Shown here in pieces: positions 16,234 through 25,300 of a stretch of 42,506 bases of DNA. The notes under the pieces are model-generated. The model worked only from the letters and a program-made list of their open reading frames with translations. It ran no database searches and was not told where the DNA came from. How positions within the stretch are numbered: position 1 is the first letter of the stretch; each line of letters opens with the position of its first letter. Location of the stretch: contig JAIBDY010000018.1 in assembly GCA_024685995.1 (NCBI GenBank), positions 1-42,506 on the forward strand, written 5' to 3'. Source of the stretch: Piscirickettsiaceae bacterium (GTDB taxonomy: Bacteria; Pseudomonadota; Gammaproteobacteria; Nitrosococcales; Methylophagaceae). The translations under genes were made by a program, and so were the position numbers.

Positions 16234-17574
16234 ATGGCCGGTAAACTTTATATTAAGACCTTTGGTTGTCAGATGAATGAGTATGATTCATCAAAGATGG
16301 CAGACGTGCTTGCAGACTCGCATCAGTTGGAGATAACACAGATCGCTGAAGAGGCAGATGTACTGCTGCTTAACACGTGCTCTATTCGTGAAAAAGCACA
16401 AGAGAAAGTCTTTCATCAGCTTGGTCGCTGGAAGCGATGGAAAGATAATAAGCCCAACCTCGTGATTGGGGTCGGTGGCTGCGTGGCGAGTCAGGAAGGC
16501 GATGCCATCCGCCGTCGTGCGCCTTATGTTGACTTGATATTTGGACCTCAAACCTTACATCGCTTACCAGCGATGCTGGATGATGTGAATAAAAGTCATC
16601 AACCCCGGATGGATATTTCTTTTCCTGAAATCGAAAAATTTGATAATTTGCCTGCGGCAAAATCAGAAGGTCCGACGGCTTTTGTTTCAATCATGGAAGG
16701 CTGTAGTAAATATTGTACCTTCTGTGTGGTGCCTTATACTCGCGGCGAAGAAGTTAGCCGACCACTCGATAAAGTGTTGACCGAAATTCGAGGTCTAGCA
16801 CGGCAAGGTGTGCGAGAAGTGAATCTGCTGGGTCAGAATGTCAATGCTTATCGAGGTGATATCGATGGTGAAGATCAAGCGGATTTAGCATTATTGATTC
16901 ATTATGTGGCCGCGATTGAAGGCATTGACCGTATTCGCTTTACCACCTCTCATCCGGTTGAGTTTTCGGATAGTTTGATTGAGGCTTTTGCTGAAGTGCC
17001 TGAGCTAGTGAGTCATTTACACCTACCCGTACAGTCGGGGTCTAACCGTATTTTAGCGATGATGAAGCGTGGTCATACGGTGCAGGAATATAAAGATAAA
17101 ATTGCCCGCATCAAAGCGGTAAGACCGAATTTGAGTATGTCCAGTGATTTCATTATTGGCTTTCCTGATGAGCAAGATAGCGATTTTCAAGATACAGTGG
17201 ATTTGATTAATGCGATTGAGTTTGATCATTCCTTTAGTTTTATTTATAGCGCCCGCCCGGGTACGCCGGCATCTGCTTTTGTGGATTCTGTGAGCGAGGA
17301 CACTAAGAAAGCGCGTTTAAAAACGGTTCAAGATCGGCTGCGCGAGCTTGAAAGTCAGCATAGCGAAAGCATGTTAGGCTCAGTGCAACGTCTATTAGTG
17401 GAGCGGCTCGCACAACGACACGAAGGTGAATTAGCTGGACGAACAGAAAATAACCGCGTGGTGAATTTTGAAGGAACACCTTCTTTGATTGGCAAATTTG
17501 TTGATGTTCATATCACTGAAGCGTATACCAACTCACTGCGTGGCGAATTATTAGCCGACAGTGTCATTCTTTAA
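16234..17574 (+). CDS. miaB: tRNA-2-methylthio-N6-isopentenyladenosine synthase
   Basis: The 446-residue radical-SAM enzyme adds the 2-methylthio group to i6A37 of tRNAs. The N-terminal UPF0004 domain carries three cluster cysteines in [22 protein letters not shown] and [10 protein letters not shown]. The radical-SAM triad is [15 protein letters not shown] (about 157-171), and a TRAM domain closes the protein (about 375-440). It leads the run miaB-ybeZ-ybeY-corC-lnt, a gene order shared by many proteobacteria. Confidence 0.97.
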   Translation: MAGKLYIKTFGCQMNEYDSSKMADVLADSHQLEITQIAEEADVLLLNTCSIREKAQEKVFHQLGRWKRWKDNKPNLVIGVGGCVASQEGDAIRRRAPYVDLIFGPQTLHRLPAMLDDVNKSHQPRMDISFPEIEKFDNLPAAKSEGPTAFVSIMEGCSKYCTFCVVPYTRGEEVSRPLDKVLTEIRGLARQGVREVNLLGQNVNAYRGDIDGEDQADLALLIHYVAAIEGIDRIRFTTSHPVEFSDSLIEAFAEVPELVSHLHLPVQSGSNRILAMMKRGHTVQEYKDKIARIKAVRPNLSMSSDFIIGFPDEQDSDFQDTVDLINAIEFDHSFSFIYSARPGTPASAFVDSVSEDTKKARLKTVQDRLRELESQHSESMLGSVQRLLVERLAQRHEGELAGRTENNRVVNFEGTPSLIGKFVDVHITEAYTNSLRGELLADSVIL

Positions 17575-17593
17575 ATTTGAGGAATAATTATTT

Positions 17594-18568
17594 GTGACTG
17601 CTCCTTCTGCTTCACTAGAAACGATTAATTTTGAGTTAAGCCCGATTGATAATGATCGTTTGGCAAATTTATGTGGTCATCTTGATGAGCATTTGAGAAT
17701 GATGGAGCGCGGGTTTGGTGTCGAGGTCAACAACCGTGGTGCTAAGTTTCAAATTATTGGCCCCGCGGATATTTTGGCGGGTGCTCAAGCCGTGATCCAT
17801 GAGTTATATGCTGAAACCGCTCAGTCTATTCTAGCGCCAGAGCAAGTCCATCTTGCTATTCGATCACTGGGTGGTACAGAAACCTTAGTACAAAAAGCAC
17901 CGCAAGAAGTCATTATTAAAACCAAACGCGGCTTAGTCAAAGCGCGGGGTGAGAATCAACAAGCCTATTTACAACGCGTGATGACACATGACATCAATTT
18001 TGGAATTGGTCCTGCGGGTACGGGTAAAACCTATCTTGCTGTCGCGTGTGCGGTGGAAGCATTAGAGCGTGATTTTGCACGTCGCATCGTGTTGGTTCGT
18101 CCCGCCGTCGAGGCTGGTGAGAAGCTGGGTTTTTTGCCGGGTGATTTGAGCCAGAAAGTCGATCCCTATCTACGACCACTTTATGATGCGTTATATGAAA
18201 TGTTGGGTTTTGAGCGTGTAGCGAAGCTGATCGAGCGCAATGTGATTGAGGTCGCGCCTCTAGCGTATATGCGTGGCCGCACCTTGAATGAATCTTTTAT
18301 TATTTTGGATGAAGCGCAAAACACCACAGCCGAACAGATGAAGATGTTTTTGACCCGTTTGGGTTATAACTCGACGGCGGTGATTACCGGTGATATTACC
18401 CAGATCGATTTGCCGGGTTCGCAAAAATCGGGTTTAAGGGATGCGATTGAAGTATTGAAGGATGTAGAAGGTATTGGATTCACGTTTTTCCAAGCCAAAG
18501 ATGTCGTACGTCATTCCTTGGTGCAAAAAGTCATCGTAGCTTATGAGCAGGCAGGTAAACACAGTTAA
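17594..18568 (+). CDS. ybeZ: PhoH-like ATPase YbeZ
   Basis: The 324-residue protein has an N-terminal nucleic-acid-binding-like region and a PhoH ATPase domain with Walker A GPAGTGKT (about residues 138-145), VRPAVEAGEKLGFLPGD, and Walker B FIILDEAQNTT (about 235-245). It is the usual partner of the YbeY endoribonuclease. The start is GTG 17594, ten bases after GAGGA; no ATG start fits. Its stop shares one base with the ybeY ATG (TAATG), indicating translational coupling. Confidence 0.93.
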   Translation: MTAPSASLETINFELSPIDNDRLANLCGHLDEHLRMMERGFGVEVNNRGAKFQIIGPADILAGAQAVIHELYAETAQSILAPEQVHLAIRSLGGTETLVQKAPQEVIIKTKRGLVKARGENQQAYLQRVMTHDINFGIGPAGTGKTYLAVACAVEALERDFARRIVLVRPAVEAGEKLGFLPGDLSQKVDPYLRPLYDALYEMLGFERVAKLIERNVIEVAPLAYMRGRTLNESFIILDEAQNTTAEQMKMFLTRLGYNSTAVITGDITQIDLPGSQKSGLRDAIEVLKDVEGIGFTFFQAKDVVRHSLVQKVIVAYEQAGKHS

Positions 18569-19032
18569 TGACCGTGACGGTGGATATACAGCACGCGTGT
18601 TCAGGTACTGTACCAACGGCGACATTGATCCAGTCCTGGGTTGAGTCAGCCTTGCAAGCCGTGCCGGAAGATTGTGAATTGAGTGTACGTTTTGTTGAAG
18701 AAGATGAAAGTGCTGATTTAAACTCTCAATATCGCGGTAAGCCAGGGCCGACTAATGTTTTGTCATTTCCTTTTGATAACGACATCGTGATCGAGCCTCG
18801 GTTATTGGGTGATTTGGTTATTTGTGCCCCTGTTGTTGCACGTGAAGCTGTCGCGCAATCAAAAACCGAGATGAATCATTGGGCGCATTTGGTGGTGCAT
18901 GGATGCTTGCATTTATTGGGTTATGATCATATTGAAGATGTTGAAGCTGAAGAGATGGAAGCATTGGAAACGCAAATTTTGAAATCATTAGCAATTGACG
19001 ATCCTTATCGAGAACAAGGTGATGAAACATGA
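18568..19032 (+). CDS. ybeY: Endoribonuclease YbeY (rRNA maturation factor)
   Basis: The 154-residue metalloprotein has the zinc site HGCLHLLGYDH with His 111, 115 and 121, and the conserved RGKPGPTNVLSFPF (about 56-69). YbeY takes part in 16S rRNA 3'-end maturation and ribosome quality control. It overlaps ybeZ by one base and corC by four. Confidence 0.96.
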   Translation: MTVTVDIQHACSGTVPTATLIQSWVESALQAVPEDCELSVRFVEEDESADLNSQYRGKPGPTNVLSFPFDNDIVIEPRLLGDLVICAPVVAREAVAQSKTEMNHWAHLVVHGCLHLLGYDHIEDVEAEEMEALETQILKSLAIDDPYREQGDET

Positions 19033-19895
19033 GTGAGGGGCAGCAGAGTCGCTCGAAGTTGGTAGCTTGGCAACAACGACTAAGTAAACTGTTTTTAGAG
19101 CCACAAGATCAGGAACAACTAGTCGAGTTAATTCGATCGGCAGCAGAGCGCCATATTTTAGATTCCGAAGCGTTGGCGATTGTGGAAGGTGCGTTGAGCG
19201 TCGCCCAAATGCAAGCGCGAGATATTATGATCCCACGCTCACAAGTCGTGATGGTGTCACGCGATGCGTCGGCCGCGGAAATTTTAAAACTGATCACCGA
19301 AACGACCCATTCTCGTTTTCCTGTTGTAGATGATGATAGGGATGATGTGATTGGTATTTTGTTAGCAAAGGATGTGCTTTCTATGGTGGTGGCGGCTGGA
19401 AAGTTCGAGTTTGATTTGCGAGAACTATTGAGACCTGCGGTGTTTATTCCAGAAAGTAAACGACTGAATGTTTTATTGGCCGAGTTTCGTGGTCGCCGTA
19501 ACCATATGGCCATTGTTGTTGATGAGTATGGTGGCGTGGCGGGGATGGTGACTATTGAGAACGTGCTCGAGCAGATCGTTGGTGAAATTGATGATGAGCA
19601 CGATATCGATAATGACGTTCCTATTTTACAGCGTGATGAAACGACTTATGCCATTAAAGCATTGACGGAATTAGAAGAGTTTAATGAACGTTTTGGCACC
19701 CAGTGGAGTGATGAAGACTTTGATACCGTCGGTGGTTATGTGGTGAATCAGTTTGGTCACTTACCTGGGAGAGGTGAAAAGGTCAAGGTTAACCAATTTG
19801 AGTTTACAGTGATTAGGGCTGATAACCGCAGAATACATTTATTGGAAATGCAAGTGTTGCCTGAAATTGAGTCGTTCGGCGACACAGGAGCGTGA
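19029..19895 (+). CDS. corC: CBS-domain transporter-associated protein CorC
   Basis: The 288-residue soluble protein has two CBS domains (about residues 70-125 and 135-190, with ARDIMIPRSQVVMV and NHMAIVVDEYGGVAGMVTIE) and a C-terminal CorC_HlyC domain (about 205-285, GGYVVNQFGHLPGRGE). It is linked to magnesium and cobalt efflux. It overlaps ybeY by four bases (ATGA) and lnt by four bases (GTGA). Confidence 0.94.
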   Translation: MSEGQQSRSKLVAWQQRLSKLFLEPQDQEQLVELIRSAAERHILDSEALAIVEGALSVAQMQARDIMIPRSQVVMVSRDASAAEILKLITETTHSRFPVVDDDRDDVIGILLAKDVLSMVVAAGKFEFDLRELLRPAVFIPESKRLNVLLAEFRGRRNHMAIVVDEYGGVAGMVTIENVLEQIVGEIDDEHDIDNDVPILQRDETTYAIKALTELEEFNERFGTQWSDEDFDTVGGYVVNQFGHLPGRGEKVKVNQFEFTVIRADNRRIHLLEMQVLPEIESFGDTGA

Positions 19896-21409
19896 GCCTG
19901 CTTGATGTGAAGGCTCCGTCGAACTGGGTAGGCAATGCGGTTGCCTTGTTGTCGGGGATGGCAATGCCATTGGCTTTTGCGCCTTTCCATGCATACCCGG
20001 TTGCAATACTTAGTGTGACGTTGTTGTTTTTGAGCTGGCAAGATGTTGATGCCAAGCAGGCGGCGTTACGCGGATTTTTATTTGGTCTAGGCCTGTTTGG
20101 CGTTGGGGTGTCGTGGATTTATGTCGCGATTCATCAATTTGGCCAGACAAGCATGATCTTAGCGGGCTTATTGACCGCTCTGTTCGTGGCTTTCCTTGCT
20201 CTGTATCTTGCAGTATTAGGCTGGGTGATTAAGAAGTTTACGGCTGAACGAGCTTTTAGCCGCTTTGATTATATTTTACTGTTGCCATTGGCATGGTTGT
20301 TTTTTGATTGGTTTAAAGGCTGGTTCTTAACGGGATTTCCTTGGTTGGAACTAGGTGTCAGTCAGATTGAAGGACCGTTGAGTGGCTATACGCCAGTCCT
20401 TGGGTCTTTGGGGGTGACTTTGATTGCGGCGTTGTCAGCAGGTTTATTGGCGAGCTTATGGCAATATAAACATCTCTCTACGGCGGTTGTATTGGTGGCT
20501 ATTTGGGCCGGAGGCTTAGCTTTACAAACCATTGAATGGACGGATCAGAGCGATGAGGCTTTAACGGTTAGCTTGATTCAAGGCAATATACCGCAAGAGA
20601 TTAAGTGGAATAGAGAGCAGGTATTCACAACCTTGGATTTGTATCGCACTAAAACGCAAGCACAATGGCAAAGTGATCTGATCGTCTGGCCAGAAAATGC
20701 CGTGACAGTATTTTATCATCAAGCGAAAACCGCTTTTCTCGACCCGTTGGCAGCACAGGCGCGTGACAACAAAACTGATATTATTCTGGGAATACCGATT
20801 TATGACGAAGCTGAAAAGCGGTATTACAATGGTGTCATGTCGTTGGGGGCGGAAACCGGGTTTTATCATAAACGGCATCTAGTGCCATTTGGGGATTATG
20901 TGCCTTTTGAGTGGTTACGTGGCTTGATTGCCTTTTTTGATTTACCGATGTCGTCATTTTATCCCGGTCAAGACGGACAAGCCTTGTTGACCGCAGCTGG
21001 ACAGAAAGTGGGGCTTTCTGTCTGCTATGAAGATAGCTTTTCGAGGGAAGTGCTTGACACCGTACCAGAGGCTAGCTTGTTGGTGAACTTAACCAATAAT
21101 GCTTGGTATGGTGATTCGTTTGCGCCCCACCAACACTTACAAATTTCACAAAATAGAGCCTTAGAAACAGGACGCCCAATAATCCGGTCGACAACAAATG
21201 GCATTTCAGCGTTGATAGATCACCGAGGTGGATTACAAGCAACAACAGCGCAATTTGAGATGGCGGTACTGACAGGACAAGTACAACCACGGCAAGGAAT
21301 GACGTTTTATGTACGATGGCATCAATGGCCTTTATGGGGTTTGGCGCTGTTCATGTTGTTGGTGTGGGCGTATTATCGACAAAATGATTTAAGAAAGCAG
21401 ACCGGTTGA
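19892..21409 (+). CDS. lnt: Apolipoprotein N-acyltransferase
   Basis: The 505-residue inner-membrane enzyme adds the third acyl chain to lipoproteins. About six hydrophobic segments occupy residues 10-210, and a nitrilase-like periplasmic domain follows with the catalytic triad Glu268 (VWPENAV), Lys327 (YHKRHLVPFGDYVPF) and Cys378 (SVCYED). The Glu usual in PFGEYVP is Asp here. A last membrane segment lies at about 475-495. It starts at GTG 19892 inside the end of corC. Lipoproteins encoded nearby (PilP, the M48 protease) would be substrates. Confidence 0.95.
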   Translation: MSLLDVKAPSNWVGNAVALLSGMAMPLAFAPFHAYPVAILSVTLLFLSWQDVDAKQAALRGFLFGLGLFGVGVSWIYVAIHQFGQTSMILAGLLTALFVAFLALYLAVLGWVIKKFTAERAFSRFDYILLLPLAWLFFDWFKGWFLTGFPWLELGVSQIEGPLSGYTPVLGSLGVTLIAALSAGLLASLWQYKHLSTAVVLVAIWAGGLALQTIEWTDQSDEALTVSLIQGNIPQEIKWNREQVFTTLDLYRTKTQAQWQSDLIVWPENAVTVFYHQAKTAFLDPLAAQARDNKTDIILGIPIYDEAEKRYYNGVMSLGAETGFYHKRHLVPFGDYVPFEWLRGLIAFFDLPMSSFYPGQDGQALLTAAGQKVGLSVCYEDSFSREVLDTVPEASLLVNLTNNAWYGDSFAPHQHLQISQNRALETGRPIIRSTTNGISALIDHRGGLQATTAQFEMAVLTGQVQPRQGMTFYVRWHQWPLWGLALFMLLVWAYYRQNDLRKQTG

Positions 21410-22860
21410 TGCAGTTTTTAACGATACAACGTATTTTAGGCATTTTATTAGGACTTTTTAGTCTGTCGCTGTTACCGCCGATTGCGGTGTCGTTGTTTTA
21501 TCAAGATGGTTCTACAGAAGCCTTTGTGACTGCTTTTTTCTTATTATTGGTAACGGGGTTTGTTTTTTGGTTTCCCGTTCGACAACATCGAAAAGAGCTG
21601 AAAGTGCGAGATGGCTTTTTGGTCGTGGTGATGTTTTGGGTGACCTTGGGCTTATCGGGTGCCGTACCTTTCTTTTTAACACAAGTGCCCGAAATGTCGT
21701 TTACCGATGCGGTATTTGAGTCCGTGTCAGGATTAACGACAACGGGCGCGACAGTCTTGACTGGATTAGATCACTTACCCGAAGCCGTGTTGTTTTACCG
21801 TCAGTTCTTGCAATGGCTTGGTGGTATGGGAATTGTTGTGTTGGCCGTTGCTATTTTGCCCTTGCTTGGGGTCGGCGGCATGCAGTTATACCGTGCCGAA
21901 ACGCCAGGTCCGATGAAAGATGCTAAATTGACCCCACGAATTACCGAAACAGCAAAAGCGTTATGGTATATCTACTTAACGTTGACTGTATTGTGTTCTG
22001 TGGCGTTTTATTTTGCAGGGATGAGCTGGTTTGACGCTGTCGGCCATAGTTTTTCTACCGTAGCGATAGGTGGTTTTTCGACGCATGACGCGAGTATTGG
22101 TTATTTTGATAGCGCGTTGATTGAGATGGTTGCGGTGTTTTTTATGCTGTTGTCAGGGATGAATTTTTCGCTGCATTTTTTAGCTTGGCGCCATCGTTCA
22201 GTTCGACATTACTGGGCTGATTCAGAGTTACGTACCTATTTATTGATTTTAGTTACTATTTCGATAGTGACCGCGACGTATTTAAAGTTTACGCAAACCT
22301 TTGATGATCCTTGGACGGCAATTCATCAAGGCATCTTCCAAGCGGTGTCGATTGGTACGACAACGGGATTTACTACGACAGACTACTATTTATGGCCAGG
22401 CTTTTTGCCTATCTTGTTACTGATGGCAAGCTATATCGGTGGTTGTGCAGGGTCAACTGGCGGTGGAATCAAGGTCATTCGAGTAATGTTGCTATTTAAG
22501 CAAGGCTATCGTGAGGTATTACGCTTGATTCATCCCAATGCTATTATTGCAATTAAGGTCAATAATAAGGCATTACCGTCAAAAATCGTGGGTGCAGTCT
22601 GGGGCTTTTTTGCCTTATACGTCTTTTGTTTTAGTTTTATGCATTTACTCCTAATGTCGACTGGGCTAGATATTGTGACCTCATTCTCGGCGGTCACCGC
22701 CTGTTTAAATAATTTAGGTCCAGGCTTAGGCGAGGTGGGGGCAAACTATGGCGGTATCAATGCACCTTCAAAGTGGGTGTTGTGTATTGCAATGCTACTG
22801 GGCCGATTGGAAATTTTTACATTGCTGGTGGTGTTAACCCCCGCATTTTGGAAACGATAA
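21409..22860 (+). CDS. trkH: Trk potassium uptake system membrane subunit
   Basis: The 483-residue protein has many membrane segments in the four-fold pattern of Trk/Ktr channels. Selectivity-filter segments are visible at SGLTTTGATV (about residues 107-116), TVAIGGFSTHD (about 215-225), SIGTTTGFTTTDY (about 315-327) and CLNNLGPGLGEVG (about 432-444), each with the key Gly. It works with the cytoplasmic TrkA, not seen here. The ATG overlaps the lnt stop (TGATG); a TTG three bases earlier is less likely. Confidence 0.94.
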   Translation: MQFLTIQRILGILLGLFSLSLLPPIAVSLFYQDGSTEAFVTAFFLLLVTGFVFWFPVRQHRKELKVRDGFLVVVMFWVTLGLSGAVPFFLTQVPEMSFTDAVFESVSGLTTTGATVLTGLDHLPEAVLFYRQFLQWLGGMGIVVLAVAILPLLGVGGMQLYRAETPGPMKDAKLTPRITETAKALWYIYLTLTVLCSVAFYFAGMSWFDAVGHSFSTVAIGGFSTHDASIGYFDSALIEMVAVFFMLLSGMNFSLHFLAWRHRSVRHYWADSELRTYLLILVTISIVTATYLKFTQTFDDPWTAIHQGIFQAVSIGTTTGFTTTDYYLWPGFLPILLLMASYIGGCAGSTGGGIKVIRVMLLFKQGYREVLRLIHPNAIIAIKVNNKALPSKIVGAVWGFFALYVFCFSFMHLLLMSTGLDIVTSFSAVTACLNNLGPGLGEVGANYGGINAPSKWVLCIAMLLGRLEIFTLLVVLTPAFWKR

Positions 22861-22872
22861 CTGAATATTAGG

Positions 22873-23451
22873 ATGCAGACTATACAAACAAAATGGGATC
22901 AAATTTATCAGCAACATGACGGCGCGCTGAATGTGGCAGAAGTGTTGCAAAATAACCATTACTTATTACCGAAAGCAGGTGTTGCTTTAGATCTTGCCTG
23001 TGGTTTGGGTGGGAATGCCGTGTTTCTTGCCGAAAAGGGCTTAACGGTTAAAGCCTGGGATATTTCCTCTGTCGCTATTGGACAGCTAGCGTCGACGGCA
23101 AAACAACGAGGGCTTGATATTGCCGCGACGGTAAGGGACGTGGTTGCCGAGCCGCCCGAAGCAAATAGCGTGGATGTCATACTTGTGAGTCACTTTTTGG
23201 CACGTGAGTTATGCCCAGCGCTGATAGCGGCGATTAAGCCCGGTGGTTTATTGTTTTACCAGACCTATTGTCAGCAGAAAGTGGATGATGTGGGTCCTAA
23301 AAACCCGGATTATTTGTTGGCTGATAATGAGTTAAGGCATTTATTTTCAGAGATGAAATTGCGCGTTTATCGTGAAGAAGCGCTGTTAGGTGAGCATACG
23401 ATGGGCATGCGGAATCAGGCATGGTTATTAGCAGAGAAGCCGAAGCTTTAA
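22873..23451 (+). CDS. Class I SAM-dependent methyltransferase
   Basis: The 192-residue protein has motif I ALDLACGLGGNAVFLAEKG (about residues 37-55), an acidic residue ending the second strand (KAWDIS) and a motif IV-like VDVILVSHFL. It resembles TehB-like small methyltransferases, but the substrate cannot be read from the sequence. It follows trkH by 12 bases with AGG before the ATG and is probably the last gene of the same run. Confidence 0.8.
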   Translation: MQTIQTKWDQIYQQHDGALNVAEVLQNNHYLLPKAGVALDLACGLGGNAVFLAEKGLTVKAWDISSVAIGQLASTAKQRGLDIAATVRDVVAEPPEANSVDVILVSHFLARELCPALIAAIKPGGLLFYQTYCQQKVDDVGPKNPDYLLADNELRHLFSEMKLRVYREEALLGEHTMGMRNQAWLLAEKPKL

Positions 23452-23470
23452 ATGGAACGTTTAAATAAAT

Positions 23471-23499
23471 TTGCTGTCGATTAGATAGATCAGTAGAAT
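23471..23499 (+). promoter_or_regulatory. Candidate promoter for rpmE
   Basis: TTGCTG (23471-23476) and TAGAAT (23494-23499) are 17 bases apart. The -10 matches five of six consensus positions and the -35 three. It would give a leader of about 60 bases, which holds the competing hairpins described below. Confidence 0.4.
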
Positions 23500-23514
23500 T
23501 GTTCAGTCCCGACC

Positions 23515-23549
23515 GCCCATAAAGTAATGATGGGCAGTTTATTAGCCCA
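23515..23549 (+). promoter_or_regulatory. rpmE leader with two mutually exclusive hairpins
   Basis: ATGGGC (23530-23535) can pair either with the upstream GCCCAT (23515-23520) or, as TGGGC (23531-23535), with the downstream GCCCA (23545-23549); both loops are nine bases. The leader lies 20-54 bases before the rpmE ATG. L31 leader RNAs thought to mediate autoregulation are known in gammaproteobacteria; whether this matches that family needs a covariance-model search. Confidence 0.45.
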
Positions 23550-23568
23550 ATACGAAACGAGTATAGAT

Positions 23569-23769
23569 ATGAAAGCCGATATCCACCCAGAATATAATGA
23601 GATTGATGTGACTTGCAGTTGTGGTAACACATTCAAAACTCGTTCAACACGTGCTGCAGCATTGACATTAGATGTGTGTGCCGAGTGCCACCCGTTTTAT
23701 ACAGGCAAGCAAAAAATGCTTGATACGGCTGGCCGTGTTGATAAGTTCCGCCAAAAATACGGGAAATAA
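23569..23769 (+). CDS. rpmE: 50S ribosomal protein L31, zinc-binding form
   Basis: The 66-residue protein starts at ATG 23569 ([12 protein letters not shown]). Cysteines 16, 18, 37 and 40 (CSCGN and [10 protein letters not shown]) make the zinc site of the C+ form of L31. The C-terminal [15 protein letters not shown] is the conserved rRNA-binding tail. An upstream in-frame ATG at 23527 would run through the structured leader and is not a credible start. The ribosome site is weak, in line with leader control. Confidence 0.95.
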   Translation: MKADIHPEYNEIDVTCSCGNTFKTRSTRAAALTLDVCAECHPFYTGKQKMLDTAGRVDKFRQKYGK

Positions 23770-23799
23770 ATACGCCGGGCCTTGCGCCTAGGTTTATTT
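23764..23799 (+). terminator. Possible terminator after rpmE
   Basis: AAATAAA (23764-23770) pairs with TTTATTT (23793-23799), with an inner GC-rich stem of CCGGGC against GCCTAGG that includes a one-base bulge. It overlaps the rpmE stop. The stem is imperfect and the T run is part of the 3' arm, so this is only a candidate. Confidence 0.4.
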
Positions 23800-23826
23800 A
23801 AAATACTAATGATTGAGGCCGTACCT

Positions 23827-25296
23827 ATGAGTACACGTCGTCGATTAGTAAAAAGCCTCTGTTTTTTAGCAGGGGCTTTTTTGTTTACATTTCTTGCTGG
23901 CTGTGCACAGAACCCGGTAACAGGGGAGAGTGATTTCGTGATGCTAAGCGAAGATAAAGAAATCAGCATTGGCAGAACCAATCACCCTAAAATCTTGGCT
24001 CAATATGGTCGCTATCAGGACGAGGCACTTCAACGATACGTTCAATCGGTCGGAGATCGACTAGCCAATGTAAGCCACCGTAAAGAATTGATTTACCGCT
24101 TTACCGTTTTGGATTCTCCGGTGGTTAATGCGTTTGCTTTGCCTGGTGGTTATATTTACATCACGCGGGGATTGATGGCCTATCTAAATTCTGAAGCGGA
24201 GCTGGCAGCGGTGTTAGGACATGAGATCGGTCATGTGACCGCGCGTCATGGTGTGCGTCAACAAAGCGCTGCTCAGGCGGCCAGTATAGGCTATACCATC
24301 GGTTCGATATTATTGCCAGAATTACGTGGCCCAGGTACGCAAGATTTGTTCAATATTTTGGGTGGCGCATTATTAAGTGGCTATGGTCGAGAACATGAGC
24401 TGGAATCAGATGGCCTAGGTGCTGAGTATTTAGCACGAGCCGGTTATGCACCCAAAGCGATGCTAAACGTTATTGGAGTTTTAAAAGATCAGTCCTCTTT
24501 TTCTGCTGCAGAAGCCGAGCAACAAGGCCGTGAGCCGCAAGGGTATCATGGTGTGTTTGCTAGCCATCCTGATAATGATACCCGCTTACAAAATGTTGTT
24601 TTTGCTGCGAACCAGTATATTGTGCAAGATGGGCAAATAAAACGAGATGATTATCTGAACCAAGTCAATGGAATGATCTTTGGTGATAGTGAAAAACAAG
24701 GTATTCGCTCAGGTCAGCATTTTTATCACCTTGAGATGGGTTTTGCGGTTAAATTCCCCAAAGATTGGCAAATTAATAATAAGCCGAGCAGCTTGCAATC
24801 ATTGTCTGCTGGTGGAAAAGCCTTTATTGAAATGACCGCGGCAGATCTGAATCGTCGTTTGTCGCCCTCACAATTCATCCAGCAGCGCCTAGGAATTGAT
24901 AAGTTAAGACAGGGCGAAGCGCTGAGCGTTAATGGACTAGAAGGTTATACTGGCATCGTTGAGCTGAGAGGGAATCTCGGCCGAGTGACTGTTATTTATC
25001 TGCGAGATAAGGCTTTTATATTTCTTGGTGGAGTGAAAGAGAAGCAGCTGTTTAACCAATTCGACAGCTTGTTTGTTGCGACAGCAAAGAGCCTGCATCG
25101 TTTACGAGACGAAGAGATCCCATTAGCGAAAGCGCAAAAAGTAGTCGTTAAATCCGTTGGCAAGACAGACAGTTACCTATCTTGGTCGAAGAGGTCACGC
25201 ATTAGCAATAGCCCCTTAATGCAGCTCCGGCTGTTAAATGGTCATTACCCTGATGGTGAATTAGCTACCGGCCAACGTGCAAAATATATTCAATAA
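23827..25296 (+). CDS. M48 family zinc metalloprotease, lipoprotein
   Basis: ATG 23827 has GAGG eight bases upstream and begins a lipoprotein signal (MSTRRRLVKS, hydrophobic core, lipobox LAGC with Cys26), giving 489 residues. The following NPVTGESDFVMLSEDKEISIG is typical of periplasmic M48 peptidases. The zinc site is HEIGH (132-136) with a downstream Glu in EHELESDGLGAEYL (about 194-207). The C-terminal half, about 200 residues, has no TPR pattern, so it is not a plain BepA. It is likely a periplasmic quality-control protease of the YggG/LoiP type. It converges on mrcA with four bases between. Confidence 0.88.
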   Translation: MSTRRRLVKSLCFLAGAFLFTFLAGCAQNPVTGESDFVMLSEDKEISIGRTNHPKILAQYGRYQDEALQRYVQSVGDRLANVSHRKELIYRFTVLDSPVVNAFALPGGYIYITRGLMAYLNSEAELAAVLGHEIGHVTARHGVRQQSAAQAASIGYTIGSILLPELRGPGTQDLFNILGGALLSGYGREHELESDGLGAEYLARAGYAPKAMLNVIGVLKDQSSFSAAEAEQQGREPQGYHGVFASHPDNDTRLQNVVFAANQYIVQDGQIKRDDYLNQVNGMIFGDSEKQGIRSGQHFYHLEMGFAVKFPKDWQINNKPSSLQSLSAGGKAFIEMTAADLNRRLSPSQFIQQRLGIDKLRQGEALSVNGLEGYTGIVELRGNLGRVTVIYLRDKAFIFLGGVKEKQLFNQFDSLFVATAKSLHRLRDEEIPLAKAQKVVVKSVGKTDSYLSWSKRSRISNSPLMQLRLLNGHYPDGELATGQRAKYIQ

Positions 25297-25300
25297 AGCT

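Noticed and set aside
19109-19513. A 134-codon open frame on the minus strand inside corC
   Set aside because: It lies wholly antisense to a clear conserved gene, has a Ser/Thr/Asn-rich low-complexity translation, no ribosome site and no recognisable motif. The same holds for the other antisense frames inside pstA, pilQ, mrcA and miaB.
23527-23568. Upstream ATG start for L31
   Set aside because: It would add 14 residues unlike any L31 N-terminus and would be translated through the leader hairpins.
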